Positions 1 through 8,407 of a stretch of 64,000 nucleotides of DNA are shown here, in pieces; positions within the stretch are counted from its first letter, which is position 1; every line of letters starts with the position of its first letter. The notes below the pieces were generated by a model that was not told the DNA's origin, ran no database searches, and saw only the letters and a program-made list of their open reading frames with translations. Origin of the DNA: CALSMU01 sp965230225 (GTDB taxonomy: Bacteria; Bacteroidota; Bacteroidia; Flavobacteriales_D; Parvicellaceae). Position numbers and translations under genes: made by a program. The DNA lies in the NCBI GenBank assembly GCA_965230225.1, contig CBDDKM010000003.1, positions 620,001 through 684,000 on the forward strand, given 5' to 3'.

Positions 1-1
1 G

Positions 2-922
2 GAAAAAGACAATGTGTACGCACAGTTAAGAAAGGAAATCCTTGTGGGAAAATCCCTTTCCATGTCCATGAAGGAAGCCGGTAAGTTTACCAATTACGAA
101 TACCAAAGTGTAAAAATTGGAGAAGAAACTGGTCAGTTAGCTCAGTTAATGGGAGAGTTGAAAAATCACTTTGATCGGAAGATTAAACTGCGACAACAAT
201 TTGTAGGGCTAGTAACTTACCCAATCATTGTAATTGTTATCGCATTGGGGGTAATGACCTTCTTACTGAACTATGTGGTGCCCATGTTTATTGGTTTTTT
301 GACTCAGGTGGGTGCGGAGTTACCGGCAGTAACTCAGTTTGTGCTAGACATGTCAGAAGTATTTGCCGCATGGTACAAGCCTGTTTTTGGAGTGCTATTG
401 GTGGTGGTATTGTTCTTTTATTTTCAACGAGAAACAGAGTGGTTCAGAAAGTCTTCCGGTAATATTGTACTAAGATTGCCTCTGGTGGGTAAAATGATGA
501 ATAGGGTGTACATGAGTCGATTCTGCCAGTCGATGTCTCTACTTATGAATGCAAAAGTACCTCTGGTGGATGCATTAGAAATGACTGGTAAAATGGTAGA
601 TTTTTATCCCATCGAAAAGAGTTTGGAAAGAGTAGGGAAGGAAATTTTAAAGGGAAAAACATTCCACGAAAGCATGCGAAACGAAAAGGTTTTTGACCAA
701 AGAATGGTTTCCATGATTAGAGTAGGAGAGGAAGTAAATAAACTGGATGATGTGTTCGCAAAATTGACCGAACAATACTCCGATTCAGTAGAAAATCAGT
801 CGAAAGTATTAAAGAGTATTGTGGAGCCTGTATTGATTATGGTAGTAGGTGGTGTGGTAGCGTTAGTTGCAATGGCCATGATTTTACCTATCTTTAAGAT
901 GAGTTCCACCATGGAGTTTTAA
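2..922 (+). CDS. Type II secretion/type IV pilus F family protein (GspF/PilC), 5' end outside the window
   Basis: This is the inner-membrane platform protein of a type II secretion or type IV pilus-like machine. The frame is open to the window edge (base 2), and the visible 306 residues are about three quarters of the usual ~400, so the start lies upstream; the GTG at 14 is only an internal codon. What is seen is the end of the first T2SSF domain (motif GEETGQL), a membrane segment (TYPIIVIVIALGVMTFLLNY), a second one (FGVLLVVVLFFYF), then the second T2SSF domain with the matching motif IRVGEEVNKLDD, and a last membrane segment (VVGGVVALVAMAMILPIF). The duplicated GEE motif followed by a hydrophobic segment is the family hallmark. 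An FKBP lipoprotein gene starts 3 nt after the stop, so the two are probably cotranscribed. Family certain; which machine it serves cannot be told. Confidence 0.9.
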   Translation, partial: EKDNVYAQLRKEILVGKSLSMSMKEAGKFTNYEYQSVKIGEETGQLAQLMGELKNHFDRKIKLRQQFVGLVTYPIIVIVIALGVMTFLLNYVVPMFIGFLTQVGAELPAVTQFVLDMSEVFAAWYKPVFGVLLVVVLFFYFQRETEWFRKSSGNIVLRLPLVGKMMNRVYMSRFCQSMSLLMNAKVPLVDALEMTGKMVDFYPIEKSLERVGKEILKGKTFHESMRNEKVFDQRMVSMIRVGEEVNKLDDVFAKLTEQYSDSVENQSKVLKSIVEPVLIMVVGGVVALVAMAMILPIFKMSSTMEF

Positions 923-925
923 ATT

Positions 926-1375
926 ATGAAGTATCTATTACCACTTTTTTTAGGGTTGTTGTTGTTTAGTTCTTGTGCCAAAAGAAGGGCCGAACAAGCA
1001 GAAAAAGACAAGCAAATTATTCTACAATACATAGAAGATCACAACCTGGATGCTACTGCCTCTGGTACAGGATTATATTACGTTATAGATACCTTGGGAA
1101 CTGGGGTTCACCCACATTCTTCTTCAACCGTAACAGTTGCTTATACTGGATATTTATCAGATGGAACGGTGTTTGACGAAAGCGATGCATCAGGAGCAAC
1201 ATTTTCGTTGTTGAATGTAATTGAAGGATGGGCACAGGGAATACCTTATTTCAAAGAAGGTGGTTCGGGGATGTTGTTAATTCCTTCCGAACTGGGGTAT
1301 GGAAGAAGTTCCAGACCTGGAATTCCAGAAAACAGTGTGCTGATCTTTGAGGTGAGGTTAATTGATGTACTGTAG
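926..1375 (+). CDS. FKBP-type peptidyl-prolyl cis-trans isomerase, lipoprotein
   Basis: Isomerises proline peptide bonds, so it probably helps fold envelope proteins. Residues 1-17 form a lipoprotein signal peptide ending in the lipobox LFSSC, so the mature protein should be lipid-anchored. A charged linker follows, and residues ~45-149 are a single FKBP domain: VAYTGYLSDGTVFDES, then the active-site-type stretch VIEGWAQGIPYFKEGG, LIPSELGYG, and the terminal strand LIFEVRLIDVL. Length (149 aa) fits a minimal single-domain Bacteroidota FKBP. The ATG lies 3 nt after the GspF-like stop. The gene ends back-to-back with the minus-strand NTF2-like gene (stops at 1375 and 1376). Confidence 0.93.
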   Translation: MKYLLPLFLGLLLFSSCAKRRAEQAEKDKQIILQYIEDHNLDATASGTGLYYVIDTLGTGVHPHSSSTVTVAYTGYLSDGTVFDESDASGATFSLLNVIEGWAQGIPYFKEGGSGMLLIPSELGYGRSSRPGIPENSVLIFEVRLIDVL

Positions 1376-1780
1376 CTACTTAGCTAATTCGTAAAAGAAC
1401 TGCTCTTTTACAATCTTTCCATCTTTAACCTGATACAGGCAAATCTCTTCCAACTGCATCCTACCTACGTTCATTCCAAATGTAACATCGGTTTTCATGC
1501 TGCAGCTAAAGTAATCTCCAGCTATAACCGGATCAGAAATTTCCTGACTATGAATTTCATCAACACTTTCATAAAAGTGCTGTGATTTTCCAATTACAGC
1601 CTCTTTTCCTATAAGTTTTTCCAGAGTATGACCGGGTGGTTCGATGCTGATGATGTCATCAGAGTATAATTCGTTGATGGCTTTTTCGTGCTGTTGGTTT
1701 CTACAAAGATTAACCAACTTTTGTGCAACTTCTTCTGTAGTCATAACTACCAATTGATTCTGGGGTAAAGATACATTCAT
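1376..1780 (-). CDS. SnoaL/NTF2-like protein
   Basis: A small (134 aa) cone-barrel protein of the SnoaL-like/NTF2 superfamily. The pattern is typical: an N-terminal helix with TTEEVAQKLVNLCRNQQHEKAINELYSDD, then IISIEPPG, a middle helix, and paired strands ending in EICLYQVKDGKIVKEQFFYE. Members are enzymes of varied kind or ligand-binding proteins, and the specific role cannot be inferred. The start is uncertain: the ATG at 1780 has an AGAGG stretch just upstream, but the internal ATG at 1744 (MTTEEV) is where the homologous region begins and may be the true start (122 aa). No operon partner: it converges on the FKBP gene and diverges from arginine decarboxylase. Confidence 0.85.
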   Translation of the reverse strand: MNVSLPQNQLVVMTTEEVAQKLVNLCRNQQHEKAINELYSDDIISIEPPGHTLEKLIGKEAVIGKSQHFYESVDEIHSQEISDPVIAGDYFSCSMKTDVTFGMNVGRMQLEEICLYQVKDGKIVKEQFFYELAK

Positions 1781-1938
1781 ACCTCTAATTTCTAACGAAA
1801 AATAGACAAAAACATTTCAAATAGTTTAATAAAGTGTTAAGTCTTCAAAAAACTTTCCCGATAAGAATGAAAAAAGTGTTTATTTCGCATTATAAAGTAA
1901 GAGCTTTATATAAATAGGCTAGATTGCGAAACTGAAGA

Positions 1939-3330
1939 ATGAAGAATAAGTACATCGATTTTATTAATCAGACATTTGACTTCCCTCAACCTGAATTTAA
2001 ATTAGAAGGTGAAGAGTTGTTGGTGCATGATATCCCAATGATGGATTTAGTGAGGGAACATGGTACGCCGCTTAAGTTTTGCTATTTACCTAAAATTGGC
2101 GAAAACATTAAACGATCCAGAAATTGGTTTGCCAATGCCTTTGAACAATACCAGTACAGTGGAAAATACTATTATGCTTATTGTACTAAAAGTTCTCACT
2201 TCAGCTTTGTATTGGATCAATGTTTAAAGCACAACACCCAGCTAGAAACCTCGTCTGCGTTTGATCTGGATTTAATCGGAAGATTACTAAGAAAGGGTAA
2301 GCTCAATAAAGACATCTACATTCTGTGTAATGGATATAAAAACGAAGAGTATATCCGAAAAATGAATGAGTTAATTGAATTGGGATGTACCAACGTAATT
2401 CCAATTATTGATAGTGTAGAAGAATTGGATTGGTTGGATAAAGCTATAAGTTCCAAAGTGCAAATAGGAATCCGAATAGCTTCGGAGGAAGAACCAAAAT
2501 TTGCCTTTTATACCTCCAGGTTGGGAATTGGCTATAAAGACATTGTTCCTCTGTTTTTAAATCGTATTAAAGATCATCCAAAATTTGAGCTTAAAATGCT
2601 TCATTTCTTTGTTAATACCGGTATTAGAGATACTGGTTACTACTGGAATGAGCTAAGAAAAAGTGTTAAGCTATACGTAAACCTAAAAAAGTATTGCGAT
2701 AGCTTAAATTCCATTAACATTGGAGGAGGTTTTCCCGTTAAAAATTCGCTTCGTTTCGATTTCGATTACCAGGGAATAGTAACGGAGATTATTCGTCAAA
2801 TCCAGGAAGAAGTAAAAGATGCCGGTGTGGTGGAACCCAACATCTTTACAGAGTTTGGATCATTTACTGTGGCGGAAAGTGGCGGTCAGATCTATAATAT
2901 AACTTCTCAAAAATCTCAAAATGATCGAGAAAAGTGGAACATGATTAATGGGTCGTTCATCACAGCTCTTCCGGATGCATGGGCCATCAACTCAAGGTTT
3001 GTTTTGCTTCCGTTAAACAAATGGAACTCAGAATACGAACGAGTCTTTCTTGGTGGAGTAACCTGCGATGGTGATGATTACTATAATTCTGAGCAGCATG
3101 TAAACGCTATTTATCTGCCCAAATACGAAGCTAATAATCCGTTGTACATAGCATTTATTAATACTGGAGCTTATCAGGAAGCTCTAAGTGGATTTGGAGG
3201 AATAAAGCATTGCCTGATTCCGGAATCCAAATACATCTTAATAGATAAAGATGAGAACGGAAACATTAGTACCTCTGTTTTTAGCGAAAGGCAAACGGCA
3301 GATAGTATGCTGGATACTTTAGGCTACTAG
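1939..3330 (+). CDS. speA: Arginine decarboxylase (PLP-dependent, fold III), Bacteroidota type
   Basis: Converts arginine to agmatine for polyamine synthesis. The 463-aa length and sequence match the short Flavobacteriia arginine decarboxylase. The PLP-binding lysine is in YYAYCTKSSHF (about K84). Other barrel signatures are ETSSAFDLDL, the phosphate-binding glycine loop INIGGGFPVKNS (about residues 260-271) and TEFGSFTVAESG. The C-terminal half carries the cysteine-containing loop GGVTCDGDDYY, which takes part in the active site of fold III decarboxylases, and GAYQEALSG. Agmatinase (speB) often lies next to this gene in relatives but is not present here. The 3' end overlaps the convergent small minus-strand ORF by 12 nt. 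The other fold III possibility, diaminopimelate decarboxylase, fits the N-terminus less well. Confidence 0.85.
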   Translation: MKNKYIDFINQTFDFPQPEFKLEGEELLVHDIPMMDLVREHGTPLKFCYLPKIGENIKRSRNWFANAFEQYQYSGKYYYAYCTKSSHFSFVLDQCLKHNTQLETSSAFDLDLIGRLLRKGKLNKDIYILCNGYKNEEYIRKMNELIELGCTNVIPIIDSVEELDWLDKAISSKVQIGIRIASEEEPKFAFYTSRLGIGYKDIVPLFLNRIKDHPKFELKMLHFFVNTGIRDTGYYWNELRKSVKLYVNLKKYCDSLNSINIGGGFPVKNSLRFDFDYQGIVTEIIRQIQEEVKDAGVVEPNIFTEFGSFTVAESGGQIYNITSQKSQNDREKWNMINGSFITALPDAWAINSRFVLLPLNKWNSEYERVFLGGVTCDGDDYYNSEQHVNAIYLPKYEANNPLYIAFINTGAYQEALSGFGGIKHCLIPESKYILIDKDENGNISTSVFSERQTADSMLDTLGY

Positions 3331-3480
3331 TTTACCCGTAGGGTTTAATTTCTTTCTGTTTTTAAGTGCTGCAGGATCAATTTGAATTCTGTATTTCATT
3401 CGGAGGTAACGCATTACCACTTCAGATTTCTTTTTTCTTCTTGCGCTTTCTACTAATAGTTGATTGATAAGTCCGTTCAT
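3319..3480 (-). CDS. Small basic hypothetical protein
   Basis: A 53-residue, strongly basic protein beginning MNGLINQLLVESARRKKKSE, with no recognised domain. A longer reading from a TTG at 3507 would overlap the upstream response regulator; the ATG at 3480 leaves a 19-nt gap and is preferred. It lies directly downstream of a REC-only gene on the same strand and overlaps the arginine decarboxylase stop by 12 nt in convergent orientation. It may be the last gene of the signalling cluster. Coding status is plausible but not proven: evidence is only the intact frame, close spacing and a non-random composition (RRKKK, RYLRMKYRI). Confidence 0.45.
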   Translation of the reverse strand: MNGLINQLLVESARRKKKSEVVMRYLRMKYRIQIDPAALKNRKKLNPTGKLVA

Positions 3481-3499
3481 GATATTGGGGTTTTTATGA

Positions 3500-3880
3500 T
3501 TATGCAATTTTTTGTGTTCTTAAGAAATACTTGATTCTTAGTTGTAATTCGGAAGGGTTAAAAGGTTTGCTAATGAATTCGTCTACACCAAGGTCGTAGC
3601 ATTTAATTCTGTCTTCGCTCTTTTCCAATGAAGAAAGCATCATTAAAGGAATGTTTTTAAAGAATGAACTGGCTTTTAATTGAGAAACAAATTCCATCCC
3701 GTTCATTTCACTCATCATCACGTCGCTTATAATTAGATCAGGTACATTACCATCAAACAACCACAATAGTGCTTCCTTGCCACTTTCTGCTGTTTTAACT
3801 TCGTAGTGGTCGCACAGGATGTGATGTAATAATAATCTAATGCTGTAGTCGTCGTCGATAATGAGTATTCTTTTTTTCAT
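3500..3880 (-). CDS. REC-only response regulator
   Basis: A stand-alone receiver domain (126 aa) with no output domain. All phosphorylation-site residues are present: the acidic pair D9/D10 in IIDDD, the phospho-acceptor D53 in LIISDVMM, the threonine/serine position in MMLSS, and the lysine K105 in EFISKPF. Such proteins work by shuttling phosphate or binding partners, for example a hybrid kinase or HPt domain. It closes a same-strand group of signalling genes behind the H-NOX-associated hybrid kinase, whose HPt domain is a possible phosphate donor (inferred from position). About 190 nt separate it from the upstream gene, so it may have its own promoter. Confidence 0.9.
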   Translation of the reverse strand: MKKRILIIDDDYSIRLLLHHILCDHYEVKTAESGKEALLWLFDGNVPDLIISDVMMSEMNGMEFVSQLKASSFFKNIPLMMLSSLEKSEDRIKCYDLGVDEFISKPFNPSELQLRIKYFLRTQKIA

Positions 3881-4068
3881 AGCCGTTGGTTTTTAAATTT
3901 GATTGAGGTATTTCAAATCCTGTTCCGTTGAATGGTTTTTTAGTGTTATTTTTTTATTTAGTTAGTGTTTATAGGTGTTTTCATGGGGGAAGGGGTAGTG
4001 GGGTAGTCCAAACATTTGCTTCAAATATTCTCTTTCTGGGAAAACTTTTATTCAATGTGGGAATAGAG

Positions 4069-4488
4069 CTAAATGGCTTCCCTGGGAGCTTTTACAGGAA
4101 GGGATTTTAGCCATAATACCAATTGATTTATTCGATCTATAGCCTCCCTGGAAAAGGAAGTTTTAATGTGTTGGCTTAAGGTGAAATTTTGTTTTCCCGG
4201 ATGGTAGTATTCTTCTGCAAATAGAAAAGTGGGAACATCTGAAAAACGGGTTCTTAAAGATCGGTATTGTTCTGTTCCGAGTTGATGGTCCAATTGAGTA
4301 ACAAAATATAAATCTACGATGATCAGGTCTGGTCGGTAGTCTAAATCGGGAACCAATAAAGGAGATTGTATTTTATGATGGTAAACAATGTCATCTGTTT
4401 CCAGGTCTAAATAACGATTCCAGAAATCTTTACCGTAAAAATTGGAGCTTATAACCAATAGCTGAACTGAAGTGTTGTGGTGTGTCAT
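4069..4488 (-). CDS. Degenerate receiver-like protein
   Basis: 139 aa, not recognised as a named family, but the layout resembles a receiver fold: QLLVISSN (beta1), PDLIIVDLYFVTQ (beta3, where the phospho-aspartate would be), and DVPTFLFAEEYY (beta4). The acidic pair expected after beta1 is replaced by SSN and no clear KP motif follows, so if it is a receiver it should not be phosphorylated normally. It lies between the hybrid kinase gene and a canonical REC gene on the same strand, 124 nt downstream of the kinase stop, with a hairpin terminator in between. It may be a pseudo-receiver that binds its partner constitutively. The coding call is good; the fold call is an inference. Confidence 0.75.
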   Translation of the reverse strand: MTHHNTSVQLLVISSNFYGKDFWNRYLDLETDDIVYHHKIQSPLLVPDLDYRPDLIIVDLYFVTQLDHQLGTEQYRSLRTRFSDVPTFLFAEEYYHPGKQNFTLSQHIKTSFSREAIDRINQLVLWLKSLPVKAPREAI

Positions 4489-4577
4489 AGTGGTAATTGT
4501 TAGTGCAATTACCCTATTACTATATTGGTGCCAGTGCTGTTAATCCCAATAAAATCAGTTGTTTAGTTAAATGTAAA

Positions 4578-4600
4578 AGACAGAAACTCTCTCAATATGA
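4578..4600 (-). terminator. Rho-independent terminator of the hybrid kinase operon
   Basis: A perfect 8-bp inverted repeat (CTCTCTCA/TGAGAGAG, 3-nt loop) lies just downstream of the kinase stop. Read on the minus strand it is followed by a T-rich stretch (TTTCTGTCTTTT). Confidence 0.65.
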
Positions 4601-4612
4601 GAGAGGGTTCTC

Positions 4613-7363
4613 TTATAGAAAGGAATCCTTAAGGTCATTTTGTAAGTCTATAATGACCTGATCAGTAAGTGATTTAGCTTCCGAAACCCATTCAGGTACC
4701 TGATCCACGTTAGTCTCTTCTCTAATGGAGCTTTCTATTTTGCACAAAAGAGGAAATAGTTCTTTTACGCTCATTAAATCCACCGAAGGCTTAAGCTTAT
4801 GAGCCATATCTCTAACAGCACCTAAGTCTTTCTTTTTCATTGCTTCGGTCATTTGATTAATCGACTCAGGAGTTTTTTCGATAAACATTCGAATCATTTT
4901 AGAGGCGAACTCAACATTCTCTCCTGCCATGTCCATCAGCTTTTTAAGATCGTAGCTTCCTGTTTCAATATCATGAGAGGTCTTTTTATTAGAGTTTTCC
5001 TTTTTCTTGATTTTAATTTTGTCTTTACACAACAAGGCAATTTTGTAGTGTAAATCTTCTGGCTCAAATGGCTTAGACAGGTAGTCATTCATGCCAGCGT
5101 TCATATACTTCTCACTGTCTCCTTTTAATGCATTAGCGGTTAGAGCAATAATTGGAGTGGTTATTCGAAGTTCATTTCTGATAATCTCTGTAGCTTCCAT
5201 ACCTCCCATTACAGGCATTTGGATGTCCATTAAGATAACATCAAATTCGTGTTCTTTTAATTGATTTACTGCTTCTTTCCCATTGTTGGCAACGCTTACT
5301 TCAAATCCCCATTCTTCCAAAAATGAAATGGCCATAAACTGGTTTACTTCATGATCTTCAACTAATAGTACCTTAACTATTTCGCTGGTTTCTATTTGAG
5401 TATTGGAATCTTTTTTAACTGGTAAATCTTGCTCAGCTCCCTTTTGGTAAGAAAGGTTAAATGTAAAGATGGAACCTTCCCCCTCTTTACTTTCTAATTT
5501 AATATTGCCACCCTGTAGCTCGATTAATTTTTTACAAATGGATAAACCAAGTCCGGTTCCTCCATATTTCCTGGTGGTATCCTTTTCGGCCTGATTAAAG
5601 GAATCGAAAATGCTGTCAATTTTATCTGCAGGAATTCCTATTCCGGTATCTTTTACAGAAAATTCCAGTTCTAACTGGTTCTCATCCTCATAAACAGTTG
5701 TACACCTAACTTCTACAATACCTTTATCCGTAAACTTAATGGCATTGGAAATTAAGTTGAGTAATACCTGGTTGAGGCGGAAAGGATCTCCCAGTACCAC
5801 TTGTTTAGAAGCTTCATCGGCCTCGTAATGCAAGTACAAATCCTTATCCATGGTTCGGTATTCTGCCTGATTGATGAGGGATTCAATGACTTCTACCGCT
5901 CTGAAGCCTATGGATTCGAATTCTAGTTTACCGGAACCAATTTTAGAGAAATCAAGTATGTCGTTAATTACTCCCAAAAGGTTTTTAGCAGAATCGTGTA
6001 TGGAGTTGAGGTAGTGATCCTGTCTTCCGGTTAAATGGGTTTTTTTCATGAGGTTCGACATCCCAATAATGGCATTCATTGGGGTTCTGATTTCGTGACT
6101 CATGTTGGCTAAAAAAATCTCTTTAGCTGCCACCGAATCTTCGGCGTTTAATTTGGCTTCGATTAAGTCAGCCTCCATTTTTTTACGTTCGCTAATGTCC
6201 AGATGTATACCAATGGAACCAGTTACCTCATTTTTAGAATTTAATATAGGTGCTCCACTGATTACCACCCAGATTAACTCTCCGTTTTTCTTCCGAAGCT
6301 GTACTTCGTAAACACCGGATTGTCCTCTTAGTCTTTTCTTGTTTTGCTTCGCCATTATTTTTTGCGACTCTTCAGTTAATAAGGTCTTAGTGGCTTTTTT
6401 TCCTAGAAGCTCCTCCTGAGCGTATCCGGTCATGTCGCACAACCATGGATAGGCATTGACAATTATATCTTCATTATCAACTTCCAGTATTCCAAGCTCC
6501 ATGGCTTCCATAATGTTTCGGTACTTTTCTTCACTTCGCCTTATAATAGACTGAGCATTTTTAGGAACCGTAATATCAAATTCGATAGACATGTACTGGT
6601 ATGGTTCACCATCGCTGTTTAAGAATGGAATAATGGTGGCGTTGGTCCAGTAATCATTACCGTGTTTCGAGGTGTTTTTTATTTCTCCATTCCACACCAA
6701 TCCTATGGAAATGGTTTTCCACATGCGGGCGTAAAACGGTTTGCTATGATAACCGGATTTAACTAATCGGTGAGTGTTTCCGATTAGTTCCTCTTTTGAG
6801 AATTGAGATAATTCTTCGAATTTCTTATTGACTTCTTTAATCACCCCATCCTTGTCGGTAATAGATACCAGGGCGGATCGGTTTAAGGCAAAATCCTGTT
6901 GCTCCAGTTTCTTTTTTTGAGCTTTAAGGTTTTCCGCCATCTCTTTGATGTCGTTGTTTACAATTTCTTGTGTTTTAATTACCTGAAGTAGCTCAGTAAT
7001 AGGGTCGTGTATGGCAAAGTCTCTAAGGGTTAAACCTATTTCGGTTAATCGATCTACATCTGTAATCCAGGGCGATCCGATGAACATGATTCTCTTTTCA
7101 TCCTCATCAAAAATAAGCTCTCCTCTAAACAGTATTTGATCGTTTATGGATTCAAATATGACTAATTGCTCGGAGTAATTTTTTAGGTTTTCGTAGGTCA
7201 AAGCGGAAGGGATAGGTCGCTTAAAATTAAATATACTCTGAAAGCTTTGTCCGAGCATATCAGGGAATAATTTAAGCATGCTTTTACCAGCTTCTTCAAT
7301 GTTGAATTCCTTGTTCAGGAGAATTCTAAAAGGAAATAGTCGATCGTTGTTGGAGTTTACCAT
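4613..7363 (-). CDS. Hybrid histidine kinase: HNOBA-PAS-PAS-HisKA-HATPase-REC-HPt
   Basis: A cytosolic multidomain phosphorelay kinase (916 aa, no membrane segment). Residues ~1-130 resemble the haem-NO-binding-associated (HNOBA) domain that partners H-NOX in soluble guanylate cyclases: FPFRILL near the N-terminus, IMFIGSPWI, LRDFAIHDPITELL. A coiled-coil linker (~130-155) follows, then PAS at ~155-260 (ITDKDGVIKEVN) and ~265-385. HisKA carries H413 in MSHEIRTPMN; the ATPase domain has an N box near 521-534, DTGIGIP at 562 and GGTGLGLSI at 591. The REC domain has D703 (ILMDIQMP) and K754; the HPt domain has H845 (MAHKLKPS). Its start overlaps the H-NOX stop by 7 nt, which implies translational coupling and fits an H-NOX-gated kinase. 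The ligand (NO or O2) is inferred from family knowledge. Confidence 0.93.
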   Translation of the reverse strand: MVNSNNDRLFPFRILLNKEFNIEEAGKSMLKLFPDMLGQSFQSIFNFKRPIPSALTYENLKNYSEQLVIFESINDQILFRGELIFDEDEKRIMFIGSPWITDVDRLTEIGLTLRDFAIHDPITELLQVIKTQEIVNNDIKEMAENLKAQKKKLEQQDFALNRSALVSITDKDGVIKEVNKKFEELSQFSKEELIGNTHRLVKSGYHSKPFYARMWKTISIGLVWNGEIKNTSKHGNDYWTNATIIPFLNSDGEPYQYMSIEFDITVPKNAQSIIRRSEEKYRNIMEAMELGILEVDNEDIIVNAYPWLCDMTGYAQEELLGKKATKTLLTEESQKIMAKQNKKRLRGQSGVYEVQLRKKNGELIWVVISGAPILNSKNEVTGSIGIHLDISERKKMEADLIEAKLNAEDSVAAKEIFLANMSHEIRTPMNAIIGMSNLMKKTHLTGRQDHYLNSIHDSAKNLLGVINDILDFSKIGSGKLEFESIGFRAVEVIESLINQAEYRTMDKDLYLHYEADEASKQVVLGDPFRLNQVLLNLISNAIKFTDKGIVEVRCTTVYEDENQLELEFSVKDTGIGIPADKIDSIFDSFNQAEKDTTRKYGGTGLGLSICKKLIELQGGNIKLESKEGEGSIFTFNLSYQKGAEQDLPVKKDSNTQIETSEIVKVLLVEDHEVNQFMAISFLEEWGFEVSVANNGKEAVNQLKEHEFDVILMDIQMPVMGGMEATEIIRNELRITTPIIALTANALKGDSEKYMNAGMNDYLSKPFEPEDLHYKIALLCKDKIKIKKKENSNKKTSHDIETGSYDLKKLMDMAGENVEFASKMIRMFIEKTPESINQMTEAMKKKDLGAVRDMAHKLKPSVDLMSVKELFPLLCKIESSIREETNVDQVPEWVSEAKSLTDQVIIDLQNDLKDSFL

Positions 7364-7899
7364 TGGATGTCAAATTCTTCATGATGATCGCCGTTATCAC
7401 GATCCGCTACAATTTTAACTTCAATTGGAGTTTCGTACATTTTTCCTAACCCAGAAATTAGCCCGAGTACAAAGTGTTTTAGTCCGGGACGGTGAGAAAT
7501 ATAGTGGAGCCTAAGTGAGTTATCCTCAACATGAGAAACCCTGAACTCCGGAGGAGTAAGGTTGGGATAGATGAGTAGTAAATGATTGTGAAAGCTGGGT
7601 AGGTACATTAGGAATTGCTTAAGGTTTTCTCCTCCTGCTTTCATTAACGAACCATATTTTTCCTGTCCGGTTTTTAGAATCCAGTACTCTCCAAAAGCAT
7701 GCAAAACATTTTCTACAGAGGTTTCCAATGCTTGAGAAGCAGCTCCTGCAAGATTGTAAGTAATCTCATCGGGGTAAGATTCGTTACTCAAAAAAGAGTC
7801 GTCAGATACATTGCTTATTTTTTTGATTTGATCCCATTTTTCCTGACCGTAGTTTTCCAGTATGAGTCCTTGAATGGCTTTGTTTACAATTCCGTACAT
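7357..7899 (-). CDS. H-NOX haem sensor protein
   Basis: A stand-alone haem-binding sensor of nitric oxide (or oxygen), 180 aa, the usual bacterial H-NOX length. The start MYGIVNKAIQGL and the first helices fit the family. The proximal haem ligand is probably H104 (YLPSFHNHL); the conserved YxSxR motif that holds the haem propionates is present as Y133-I-S135-H-R137 in LHYISHRPGL, and the conserved proline falls in NLTPPEF (116/117). These spacings match the H102/P115/Y131/S133/R135 set known from the Thermoanaerobacter protein, shifted by 2. It sits between a REC-only gene (8 nt upstream) and the HNOBA kinase (7-nt overlap), as in bacterial hnoX-hnoK operons that tie NO to biofilm or motility control. 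Confidence 0.93.
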   Translation of the reverse strand: MYGIVNKAIQGLILENYGQEKWDQIKKISNVSDDSFLSNESYPDEITYNLAGAASQALETSVENVLHAFGEYWILKTGQEKYGSLMKAGGENLKQFLMYLPSFHNHLLLIYPNLTPPEFRVSHVEDNSLRLHYISHRPGLKHFVLGLISGLGKMYETPIEVKIVADRDNGDHHEEFDIQW

Positions 7900-7907
7900 A
7901 GTTAGGG

Positions 7908-8303
7908 TTAATTTGAAAAGAATAAGTGTTGAATAATTGAATTGATTTTAGAGGCGGTATAATCATCTTTTAGTACAAAACCATTGGCTCCCTGGTTTAG
8001 GCATTCTTGAATTTGTTGTATGTTTTTGTCTGATGATAACATGATGATTTTTGATGCTTCAGATTGATGACGAATCTTTTTAATGGTTTCCAGACCATTC
8101 AATCTTTTTTCGAAAGCTCCATTGAGATAATAGTCCAGAATGATCAAATTAGGATCTAAATGCATCTGCTTTAAACAAGCTTCGGGCGTGTTAAAGGAAT
8201 GTAGCTTAATTCGTGGGTTCTGATTTAGGAGTTCGCTCATGTAGTTCAAATAAATGTAATCGTCGTCTACAAAAAAGATGGTCATTTGGTGTTCAAAGTT
8301 CAT
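7908..8303 (-). CDS. REC-only response regulator
   Basis: A single receiver domain (131 aa): acidic cluster VDDD at 12-15, phospho-acceptor D57 in LIILDYYL, serine in IIMLSSD, lysine K112 in FVLKDD. A short insertion (NGAFEKRLNG) follows the acceptor strand. No output domain. It is the first gene of the REC/H-NOX/kinase unit, with 8 nt to the H-NOX start. It may take phosphate from the HPt domain of the kinase or relay between the kinase and the sigma54-type regulator encoded just upstream (inference). An internal ATG at residue 7 (MTIFFVDDD) is another possible start. Confidence 0.88.
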   Translation of the reverse strand: MNFEHQMTIFFVDDDYIYLNYMSELLNQNPRIKLHSFNTPEACLKQMHLDPNLIILDYYLNGAFEKRLNGLETIKKIRHQSEASKIIMLSSDKNIQQIQECLNQGANGFVLKDDYTASKINSIIQHLFFSN

Positions 8304-8329
8304 GTTGATTAGTTTTGTTCTCTCACTTT

Positions 8330-8346
8330 ACTAATCATGTGCCACC
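8330..8346 (-). promoter_or_regulatory. Candidate sigma54-type promoter upstream of the REC/H-NOX/kinase operon
   Basis: On the minus strand the sequence TGGCAC (8344 to 8339) is a perfect -24 element. The -12 position reads GT instead of the expected GC, so the match is imperfect. It lies 27 nt before the REC start codon and just downstream of a gene for a sigma54 activator, which is why it is noted. Confidence 0.35.
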
Positions 8347-8407
8347 TTCTAAAAGGTCCGTTATTTCTGTGTTTATGTTATTTTTTAATCGTTTTTATCT
8401 CTAATAA

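Noticed and set aside
3928..4110. 60-codon plus-strand ORF (MNGFLVLFFYLV...)
   Set aside because: It lies over a spacer and the end of a minus-strand gene, has no family signal, and its hydrophobicity comes from T-runs.
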